From Candidatus Hydrogenedentota bacterium (GTDB lineage: Bacteria > Hydrogenedentota > Hydrogenedentia > Hydrogenedentales > SCBR16-9), in NCBI GenBank assembly GCA_007116095.1, contig SKJD01000249.1, positions 1 through 6,627 of the forward strand: DNA of 6,627 bases, read 5' to 3'. Position numbers and translations under genes: made by a program. This document shows positions 1 to 5,068 of the stretch, one piece after another (position 1 is the first letter of the stretch; every line of letters begins with the position of its first letter). The notes under the pieces were generated by a model that ran no database searches, had not been told where the DNA came from, and worked only from the letters and a program-made list of their open reading frames with translations.

Positions 1-29
1 CCTTGAGACAACAACACCACAGCATATCC

Positions 30-68
30 ATTCCGGGGTAGGGCATCATGTCCTGCCCCGGAATTTTT
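30..68 (+). terminator. Intrinsic terminator of an upstream plus-strand gene
   Basis: A 13-bp stem pairs 30-42 with 52-64 (ATTCCGGGGTAGG against CCTGCCCCGGAAT, with one T-G wobble) around a 9-base loop, and it runs into five T residues at 64-68. The T tract follows the stem only on the plus strand, so it ends transcription entering from the left. The gene it serves lies outside the window. A TGA at 4-6 could be its stop codon, but nothing here confirms that. Confidence 0.85.
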
Positions 69-85
69 CTATGGCCGCAGACGCT

Positions 86-109
86 GTCCACACCGTCCAC
101 ACCGTCCAC
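86..109. repeat. Short 9-bp tandem repeat between convergent terminators
   Basis: The unit GTCCACACC occurs perfectly at 86-94 and 95-103 and continues as a partial third copy, GTCCAC, at 104-109. It lies in the non-coding gap between the plus-strand terminator (30-68) and the minus-strand terminator (119-163). It is too short to assign a role and is probably replication slippage in intergenic DNA. Confidence 0.6.
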
Positions 110-118
110 CTGGTCCAT

Positions 119-163
119 AAAAAAAGCCAGCCCCGCTTCACGCAATGCGAAGTGAGACTGGCT
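119..163 (-). terminator. Intrinsic terminator of the NfeD-FloA operon
   Basis: Read on the minus strand, AGCCAGTCTC (163-154) pairs with GGGGCTGGCT (134-125) over 10 bp including two G-U wobbles. An inner CTTC/GAAG helix caps it, and six U residues follow (124-119). It starts about 36 nt after the stop codon of the last operon gene at 200. The T tract exists only on the minus strand, so the hairpin marks the 3' end of the minus-strand operon. Confidence 0.9.
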
Positions 164-199
164 ATCTAATGTTACGATTCTAGTTTCCTAAGCCCTGCC

Positions 200-940
200 T
201 CAGGAGAAGGGCTCCTGGAAGGCCTTGGGCGGGCCGATGATTTCACGTTGGACCAGGGCGCGCTTGATACTCGCCTCATCCTTAAAAAGGAGGGAGTCCA
301 GGAAACGACGTTGTTGCTTCAGCCGCTCCTGCTGCTGCCGCATCTGATCCTTCATTCGCTTCCGCCGCTCCACCTCTTCACGCCGATAGCGTTTCTGCCG
401 TTTGGCCTCGTCACTGGCGTATTGCTCCCGGGAACTACGGTCTCGCAGGGCCTGTTGCTGTCGCGCCATGTGCTCCTGACGATCCTGGGCCTGCCGCCAC
501 TGTTGCTGCACAGGCTGTTGGGTCGGCGTCTGGCGCCGCGCCGTTTCCGGTATCTGCTGCGGAGCGGACGGTTGCTGCCGGGGAATGGGCTGCCGTTGCG
601 GGGCCCCGGGTGTGGGCGCGGGCCGACGCGGCGGGACTTCGCCCCGGCGCTGGGTCGGTTCCGGCGGAATGGGCTGGCGTATCGGCGGCACGGGCCGACG
701 GGGCGGCGCTTCGGTCTCGGCTTGCGGGGCACCGGAGCCCCGTGGGCGGGCGACGGGAATCTCGAAGTCGTCCTCCACATCCCCGTAGATACGCCGCCGT
801 GCTTCCGGGGGAATATCCTCCCGGCTTACCTGCGGCTGCTTTCGCTGGCGTTCCGCCGCCTTGCGGTCTTCCTTGACCTTGTTGATGCTACCAATGATGG
901 CGATAGCCATCAATATGATAAACCCGATGAGATGTTCCAT
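200..940 (-). CDS. Membrane-anchored Pro/Gln/Arg-rich coiled-coil protein, last gene of the floA operon
   Basis: I do not recognise a named family for this 246-residue protein. One N-terminal membrane helix (about residues 4-19) is followed by a very basic stretch (21-39), which predicts a cytoplasmic body. A conserved-looking patch EDIPPEARRRIYGD is at 41-54. Residues 68-145 are Pro/Gln/Arg-rich and probably disordered. Residues 146-213 are almost all Arg, Gln, Glu and Lys and should form a long charged helix or coiled coil. The end (214-246, including REIIGPPKAF) looks folded. I chose the ATG at 940 because AGGA lies 7 nt upstream; a TTG at 955 in the same frame lacks a ribosome site and would only add five residues. 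Its position after floA and before the operon terminator suggests a scaffold or adaptor working with FloA; that role is inference. The reading frame is credible despite low complexity because it has a start signal, a membrane anchor and a terminator. Confidence 0.8.
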   Translation of the reverse strand: MEHLIGFIILMAIAIIGSINKVKEDRKAAERQRKQPQVSREDIPPEARRRIYGDVEDDFEIPVARPRGSGAPQAETEAPPRRPVPPIRQPIPPEPTQRRGEVPPRRPAPTPGAPQRQPIPRQQPSAPQQIPETARRQTPTQQPVQQQWRQAQDRQEHMARQQQALRDRSSREQYASDEAKRQKRYRREEVERRKRMKDQMRQQQERLKQQRRFLDSLLFKDEASIKRALVQREIIGPPKAFQEPFS

Positions 941-961
941 GGGCGATTCCTGCAATGGGGT

Positions 962-997
962 GGGGACGAACGCCGCCGCATGGTGCGCGTTCGCCCC
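962..997 (-). other. Intercistronic hairpin between floA and the downstream gene
   Basis: On the minus-strand transcript GGGG (997-994) plus CGAACGC (993-987) pairs with GCGTTCG (973-967) and CCCC (965-962), giving an 11-bp GC-rich stem with one bulged base and a loop of about 13 nt. No U tract follows, so it is not a standard intrinsic terminator. It ends about 10 nt before the AGGA ribosome site of the next gene, so it may act as an RNA stability, processing or translation-tuning element within the 107-nt gap. Nothing else clear is visible in that gap. Confidence 0.5.
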
Positions 998-1047
998 GAG
1001 ACCCGCTATTGCCTGGGTTTAACTACGGTTCGCTCTCTACCTATTTT

Positions 1048-2058
1048 CTACTGCTGCTGCTTGTCATCGGGATCTTCCCCGACCTTGGAGATGGACTCGC
1101 GCATGTCGGTGTCGGCCATGACATTCTTCATGCGGTAGTAGTCCATGATGCCGAGGTTGCCGGTGCGGAAGGCTTCAGCAATGGCTTTGGGCACTTCGGC
1201 TTCGGCTTCGGTCACGCGGGCGCGCATCTCGACGACCTGTGCCTGCATTTCGGTTTCGCGGGCGCGGGCCATGGCGCGGCGTTCTTCGGCGCGGGCCTGG
1301 GCAATTTGCTTGTCGGCTTCGGCCTGACGAATCTGCAAGGTCGCGCCGATGTTCTCGCCCACGTCGATGTCGGCGATGTCAATCGAGAGAATTTCAAACG
1401 CGGTGCCGGCGTCAAGGCCACGTTCCAGCACGACCTTCGAGATCATGTCCGGATTTTCCAGTACCTTCTTGTGGGTTGAGGCGGAACCGATGGTCGTCAC
1501 GATACCTTCACCCACACGCGCGATGATGGTTTCTTCCGTGGCGCCACCGACCAGGCGGTTGATGTTTGTGCGCACAGTGACGCGGGCCTTGGCCTTTAAC
1601 TGGATACCGTCCATCGCCACGGCGGCGACGGTGGAGGCGCCCTTGGAGGGGTCCGGCGCGTCGATTACTTTGGGGCGCACGGAGGTCTGCACAGCGTCCA
1701 GCACGTCACGGCCGGCGAGGTCAATCGCGGTGCTTTGCTTGAAGCTCAGTTCGATGTTGGCCTTGTTGGCGGCGATCAGGGCGCGCACGACGCGCACCAC
1801 GTCACCCCCGGCAAGGTAGTGGGTTTCCAGTTCGTTGGTGCTCAGGTTAAGCCCCGACTTCACCGCCATAATCCGACTGTCTACAATGACATTGGGATTG
1901 ATGCGACGCAGGCTCATCCCGACCAGGCTGGCCAGGCTGACACTGGCCCCGGAGAGCAAAGCCCGCAGCCAGAGCCGGAAGAAGGAGATTAATACGACGG
2001 AAAAGATAAGTAGGCCCAACAGGAGAATCAGGGCCAGAACCATTACAATAGGATTCAT
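1048..2058 (-). CDS. floA: Flotillin-like protein FloA (SPFH-type membrane scaffold)
   Basis: The 336-residue length is typical of the FloA/YqfA family, bacterial scaffolds that oligomerise at the membrane and organise lipid microdomains. The N-terminal hydrophobic helix (about 3-27) is followed by the family segment [19 protein letters not shown] (27-45) and [13 protein letters not shown] (51-63). A central SPFH-like region runs to about 240, including [20 protein letters not shown] (202-221) and the acidic [13 protein letters not shown] stretch (227-239). An Ala/Glu/Arg-rich coiled coil covers about 244-297, and the tail contains [11 protein letters not shown] (300-310). AAAGGAA at 2073-2067 sits at good spacing from the ATG at 2058. 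Both NfeD genes lie upstream, the usual FloA partners. A probable own promoter and a leader hairpin in the 184-nt upstream gap suggest floA can be expressed apart from the genes before it. Identification is confident; the cargo organised in this organism is unknown. Confidence 0.97.
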   Translation of the reverse strand: MNPIVMVLALILLLGLLIFSVVLISFFRLWLRALLSGASVSLASLVGMSLRRINPNVIVDSRIMAVKSGLNLSTNELETHYLAGGDVVRVVRALIAANKANIELSFKQSTAIDLAGRDVLDAVQTSVRPKVIDAPDPSKGASTVAAVAMDGIQLKAKARVTVRTNINRLVGGATEETIIARVGEGIVTTIGSASTHKKVLENPDMISKVVLERGLDAGTAFEILSIDIADIDVGENIGATLQIRQAEADKQIAQARAEERRAMARARETEMQAQVVEMRARVTEAEAEVPKAIAEAFRTGNLGIMDYYRMKNVMADTDMRESISKVGEDPDDKQQQ

Positions 2059-2091
2059 CGAACGCGTTCCTTTCTTGTTGCTATTTTCTCA

Positions 2092-2107
2092 CGGGCAAAG
2101 CTGCCCG
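2092..2107 (-). other. Hairpin in the floA leader
   Basis: CGGGCA and TGCCCG form a perfect 6-bp stem around a 4-base loop. It lies between the predicted floA start of transcription near 2139 and the ribosome site at 2073-2067. No U tract follows on either strand. The left arm with flanking bases, CACGGGCA (2090-2097), recurs as a direct repeat at 2180-2187 on the far side of the predicted promoter, so this could equally be a protein-binding site. Confidence 0.4.
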
Positions 2108-2124
2108 AAATCTCGGCTGCGTCG

Positions 2125-2174
2125 ACAGGTACCGCGCCTGTGCATACCTTATCATGCGCCCTGATGTAATGCAA
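2125..2174 (-). promoter_or_regulatory. Predicted internal promoter for floA with operator-like dyad
   Basis: On the minus strand TTGCAT (2174-2169) and TAAGGT (2151-2146) are separated by exactly 17 bp, and TGA precedes the second box, making an extended -10. Each hexamer matches the sigma-70 consensus at only three positions, but these include the key first, second and last bases of the -10 and the TTG of the -35. Initiation is expected near 2139. An inverted repeat, ACAGG (2125-2129) with CCTGT (2137-2141) around 7 bases, covers that start point and could bind a repressor. Predicted from sequence only. Confidence 0.4.
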
Positions 2175-2242
2175 GCACCCACGGGCATTTCGCAGTATTT
2201 TTAGCTGAATATCATCACTAACAGTGGCAATCATGTGCCGGA

Positions 2243-2719
2243 TTACAGTTCCACTGGCTCCACCACCACACGGTTTCCATGGACTTCGATCACCTGCACC
2301 TCGGTTCCCTTGTCGATGAAGGCGCCATTGGACACGGCGTCAATGCGATCGTCGCCAACTACTATCGTGCCGGCGGGACGCAACGCAGTCAACACCGTAC
2401 CCCGCGCCCCGACCAGGCCGGCGTTGGTTGGCAGATTCACATAGCCTTCCTCTTCACTGAAGGTATCCGAGTGGGTCAGACCTCGGCCCGCCCCGGTTTT
2501 CGAGATGAGCACGAGCCCCAACAGGATGATAAAGGTCCCCAAGAGCAACTGCCCGATCACAATGAACAGGCTCAACTCGGGGTACTCGTAAATCCCCACG
2601 CCAGCGCTCCCAAGCACCAGAATCGCACCCAGTACTCCCAAGACGCCACCAGGGAGCAGGAACTCCGCCAGGATCAATATGATCCCGGCGAGAAACAAAC
2701 CCAAGGCCAGCCAAAACAT
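2243..2719 (-). CDS. nfeD: Short NfeD-family membrane protein (three spans plus OB domain)
   Basis: This 158-residue protein lacks the protease domain of long NfeD proteins. Three hydrophobic helices lie at about 2-20, 25-43 and 50-73, with the family signature AEFLLPGGVLGVLG at 18-31. A soluble OB-fold domain at about 103-156 has GARGTVLTALRPAG (104-117) and GNRVVVEP (148-155), much like the end of the long NfeD in the same operon. NfeD OB domains are thought to contact SPFH proteins, and floA is the next gene, so FloA is the likely partner. The start is clear: GGAGG lies 10 nt upstream, and the ATG overlaps the stop of the preceding gene by one base (TAATG, 2721-2717), which implies translational coupling. 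The 184-nt gap to floA is unusually wide compared with the tight spacing upstream. Confidence 0.93.
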   Translation of the reverse strand: MFWLALGLFLAGIILILAEFLLPGGVLGVLGAILVLGSAGVGIYEYPELSLFIVIGQLLLGTFIILLGLVLISKTGAGRGLTHSDTFSEEEGYVNLPTNAGLVGARGTVLTALRPAGTIVVGDDRIDAVSNGAFIDKGTEVQVIEVHGNRVVVEPVEL

Positions 2720-3024
2720 TACTTCGTGTCCTCCCGGGTGGATTCGATGAAGGAAATCAATTGGGTGATTTCAATACGAATACCCAGCAAGGCCTTGCTC
2801 TTGTCAGAAGGGTCCTTGGGATCTACTTCTTCGATCTCGTCAAAGGTATCAATCAAGGCATTGTCACTACCGAAGATGCGTTTGGACTGCTTGACCAGCT
2901 TGTTGTAGCGGCTGGCAAAGGGTACACAGGTGTAATACCCCGCTCCCTGGGACTGGACATAGTCCATCTCCTTGAGCAATTGGGTCAGCATCTTAATCAG
3001 CGATTCTCTTTCTTTGTCGACCAT
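2719..3024 (-). CDS. Small helical protein of unknown function inserted between two NfeD genes
   Basis: I do not recognise this 101-residue protein. It has no signal peptide or membrane segment and should be cytoplasmic and mostly helical: a charged N-terminal helix (3-25), a more apolar middle with Cys33 (GAGYYTCVPFASRY, 27-40), a likely helix with KRIFGSD (48-54), an acidic turn EIEEVDPKDPSD (63-74) and a C-terminal amphipathic helix (76-96). The start at 3024 is preferred because GGAAGGAG lies 11 nt upstream, directly after the stop codon of the long NfeD gene; the ATG at 3066 in the same frame would overlap that gene by 23 bases and lacks such a site. Its stop overlaps the next start in TAATG. 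This spacing ties its expression to both NfeD proteins and suggests a role with them, by inference only. Confidence 0.85.
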   Translation of the reverse strand: MVDKERESLIKMLTQLLKEMDYVQSQGAGYYTCVPFASRYNKLVKQSKRIFGSDNALIDTFDEIEEVDPKDPSDKSKALLGIRIEITQLISFIESTREDTK

Positions 3025-3043
3025 CCGGCTTCGCGCTCCTTCC

Positions 3044-4759
3044 TTACTGCTTATATTCCGCAACAACCAGACGGTTGCCTTCTATACGAATTATTTCAAT
3101 GGGCGTACCTTTGTCGAGGAATTCACCCTGGGTCATGATATCAAAGGTCTTTCCGTCAAAGCGCCCCCGACCAGCCGGACGCAGACTGGAAGTCGCCACG
3201 CCACGCATACCCTGGCGCACCGTCGCTTTCTCCTCGCTCTGCACCATGTACCCCTGCGATTCCTGTTGTGAATCGGCCAGGATCAGGCGCCGGAAAAGCG
3301 GCGACTTGGGCAGGAAGTAGCTGGAAAGTACGCTGAAAGCGAAGAACATCGTCAGCCCCAGCCCCAGGGTGCGTAAAGCGTCGTACATCCGCTCGTAGTC
3401 CCAAGTATATTCGGGTATCGGGACGCGCGTGAGCCCCATGTAAATACCCAGGAGGATCATGACGATCCCGCTGACGCCGATAAAGCCGAAGCCGGGTAAG
3501 ACAAATAGCTCCACAATTATCAGCCCCACCCCCACAACCACCAGCAGCACATCCACCCAGCTCGCCATGCCGACCACCAGATGGGCTCCGAAGAGCAAGG
3601 CCAGGGCCGTGAAACCGATGATGCCGGGGATACCAAAGCCGGGAGTCCGCACTTCAATATAGATGCCGCCCATGGCCGCCAGCACCAAGAGCGAGGAGAT
3701 GATCGGATTCGTCAAAAAGGCAAACAGGGCCTCGTCCCAGCGCATGACCACCCGGTGCCGCTTCAACTCCGCAAAGCCGAATTGCTCGACCACTTCGTCT
3801 TCACTGCGCAACACATGATCCACCAGGCCGAAACGCTGCGCTTCCAGGCTCGTCAGCGTGAGCAGCTTGCCGGGTTCGGAGATGAGTTCGGCATTCGGAG
3901 GCAATTCCAGGTCGGCAGGCAGTGAAATGGCTTCTACTGCGGAGGCGGAGGCATCATTCTCGTCCGGCGCCCCGTTTTCTTGATCTTCTTCGCGCTGGTT
4001 TTGGGCTATTTGGCGAACCGCATCTTTCAGCTCATCCAGTGAAACGGGCACCTGGTCTTCAAATGGCTCAAAAATACTGTCAATAATGTCCTGTTCTTCA
4101 TCCGGATCCGTGGGGTCTGCCTCGCCTCGCAATTGACGAGCGGTGATCGCCTCTACCGGTACGCCATTTTCCAATTTGTAGATAATATACCCACCGTCGG
4201 CCTCCGGCACGCCGTAAATGGCGATGTCCGCATCGACCATCGCCTCACCTAGCAACGGGTTGTGTCCCTTTTCCTCACCCAATGCGCGGTACCGCGCCCG
4301 GATAAAGGACATGGACTTCTCATCCACGGCTCCGGGACCATCCGCGCCCATCATCACCGGCGTGGAAGCGCCTATGTTCGTCCCCGGGGCCATGACGATG
4401 TGGTCGCAGGCAAAACTGATAAGCGCGCCGGCGGAAATAGCACCCATGCCGCGCACATAGGCAATCGTCGTTACGGGGGCCTCCAGAATGGCGTTGGTTA
4501 TGTCAATCGCCGAGTCCACCCGGCCACCAGGCGTGTCGATGATGAAGATAATGGCCTCGGCGTTGGCCGCTTCCTGAATGGCCCGCTCGACGACTACCGC
4601 AACGCCGCTGTTGATGTCGGTGTCGATCTCGCAGATGACAATATAGTCGGATTCCGGAATGGCATCGTCATCCACCTGCGCCATCGCCGGCAACCCGGCG
4701 CCGCAGAGGGCCAACACCATGAGCGCAGCGGTCCATCGGCATAATTGAAAGCGTAGCAT
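3044..4759 (-). CDS. nfeD: Long NfeD: membrane-bound ClpP-class serine protease with OB domain
   Basis: This 571-residue protein has the full long-NfeD plan. A signal peptide (1-27, AMA|Q) leads to an extracytoplasmic ClpP-like domain (about 38-200) with IIDTPGG (73-79), the catalytic Ser109 in GAISAGAL, APGTNIGAS (124-132) and a candidate Lys148 in DEKS. The Ser-Lys spacing of 39 resembles the 41 of the archaeal protease PH1510. Five hydrophobic spans follow between about 350 and 485, with paired TPGFG/LPGFGF turns, and a C-terminal OB domain spans 510-568 (GMRGVATSSLRPAG). The family cleaves membrane-associated hydrophobic peptides and pairs with SPFH proteins such as FloA, as in Bacillus YqeZ. 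Residues about 212-291 are an acidic, probably disordered insertion before the KLLTLTSLEAQRFGL segment. I chose 4759 because it gives a normal signal peptide; an ATG at 4801 adds 14 residues ahead of it, and neither start has a convincing ribosome site. First gene of the operon. Confidence 0.94.
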   Translation of the reverse strand: MLRFQLCRWTAALMVLALCGAGLPAMAQVDDDAIPESDYIVICEIDTDINSGVAVVVERAIQEAANAEAIIFIIDTPGGRVDSAIDITNAILEAPVTTIAYVRGMGAISAGALISFACDHIVMAPGTNIGASTPVMMGADGPGAVDEKSMSFIRARYRALGEEKGHNPLLGEAMVDADIAIYGVPEADGGYIIYKLENGVPVEAITARQLRGEADPTDPDEEQDIIDSIFEPFEDQVPVSLDELKDAVRQIAQNQREEDQENGAPDENDASASAVEAISLPADLELPPNAELISEPGKLLTLTSLEAQRFGLVDHVLRSEDEVVEQFGFAELKRHRVVMRWDEALFAFLTNPIISSLLVLAAMGGIYIEVRTPGFGIPGIIGFTALALLFGAHLVVGMASWVDVLLVVVGVGLIIVELFVLPGFGFIGVSGIVMILLGIYMGLTRVPIPEYTWDYERMYDALRTLGLGLTMFFAFSVLSSYFLPKSPLFRRLILADSQQESQGYMVQSEEKATVRQGMRGVATSSLRPAGRGRFDGKTFDIMTQGEFLDKGTPIEIIRIEGNRLVVAEYKQ

Positions 4760-5068
4760 GAAATGGCGTGGAATGATCCGGGTAGAACATGCGATATACA
4801 TGGAATTGGCTTACCTGTCTTTCATTCGAGCTATACTTCAGATTGGTGCATCGCCATGGCGGGGGGATGATCACCCCAAAAGCACAGCGCCATACACGGC
4901 TTGTCTGTGCTAATGCATGCACCCTTTGACTATACAACAACGGGCCAAGGTTTATTCTACGCCCTGGCCGCCAGTCATTCAACAGAACGGTGCATTTTGC
5001 GTGCACATCAAGACCGCTCAAGTGGGCGGTTATGTTTCCCCAATCGCCATTTGCTACACTTATGCGCT
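4760..5068. promoter_or_regulatory. Divergent intergenic region rich in small dyads
   Basis: This non-coding stretch separates the NfeD-FloA operon from the divergent helicase gene and must hold the promoters of both. Visible dyads are a perfect 10-bp palindrome CGCCATGGCG (4852-4861), GGGaTGATCAcCCC (4864-4877), AGCACAG/CTGTGCT (4881-4887 and 4905-4911), TGCATGCA (4914-4921), GTGCA/TGCAC (4990-4994 and 5002-5006) and ACCGC/GCGGT (5013-5017 and 5026-5030). A minus-strand TATAGT (4934-4929) is a possible -10 for the operon, but no good -35 lies at the right distance. No ORF in it has coding support, and I see no tRNA or terminator. Confidence 0.5.
5052..5060 (+). promoter_or_regulatory. Extended -10 element directly before the helicase start
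   Basis: TGCTACACT fits an extended -10 (TG, one base, then TACACT, four of six consensus bases). No -35 is evident, which extended -10 promoters can tolerate. Initiation would be expected 6-8 bases past the element, at about 5067-5069, which coincides with the helicase ATG at 5069. No Shine-Dalgarno sequence is visible before that ATG, so the two observations together fit a leaderless mRNA. Confidence 0.4.

Noticed and set aside
86..109. Tandem repeat considered as a CRISPR or attachment site
   Set aside because: Unit of 9 bp with no spacers, and no integrase or cas gene in the window.
352..780. Minus-strand 142-codon frame inside the last operon gene
   Set aside because: Out-of-frame overlap with a well-supported gene, no start signal, Arg/Pro-rich product expected from frame-shifted reading of the same repeats.
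248..1138. Long plus-strand open frame (296 codons) opposite the Pro/Gln-rich gene
   Set aside because: It is an antisense shadow of a GC-rich, low-complexity gene. The minus-strand frame has a ribosome site, a membrane anchor and a terminator behind it, while this frame overlaps both that gene and the floA end and its product looks like no protein.
955..1479. Plus-strand 174-codon Gly/His/Ala-rich frame opposite floA
   Set aside because: The reverse strand encodes a canonical FloA; the Gly-rich composition comes from the complement of its Ala/Glu/Arg coiled coil.
2092..2107. Hairpin considered as a terminator between the short NfeD and floA
   Set aside because: Only a 6-bp stem with no U tract on either strand, and it lies downstream of the predicted floA promoter.
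2279..2908. Plus-strand 209-codon frame opposite the short NfeD and the small helical gene
   Set aside because: Spans two minus-strand genes that have ribosome sites and coupling; no matching family features.
4926..4956. Plus-strand TTGACT with TTTATT as a helicase promoter
   Set aside because: The spacing of 19 bp is too long and the second box is weak; the extended -10 at 5052-5060 is the better candidate.
4668..5021. Minus-strand 117-codon frame upstream of the long NfeD gene
   Set aside because: Overlaps the NfeD signal peptide in another frame, has no ribosome site or recognisable features, and occupies the likely promoter region.
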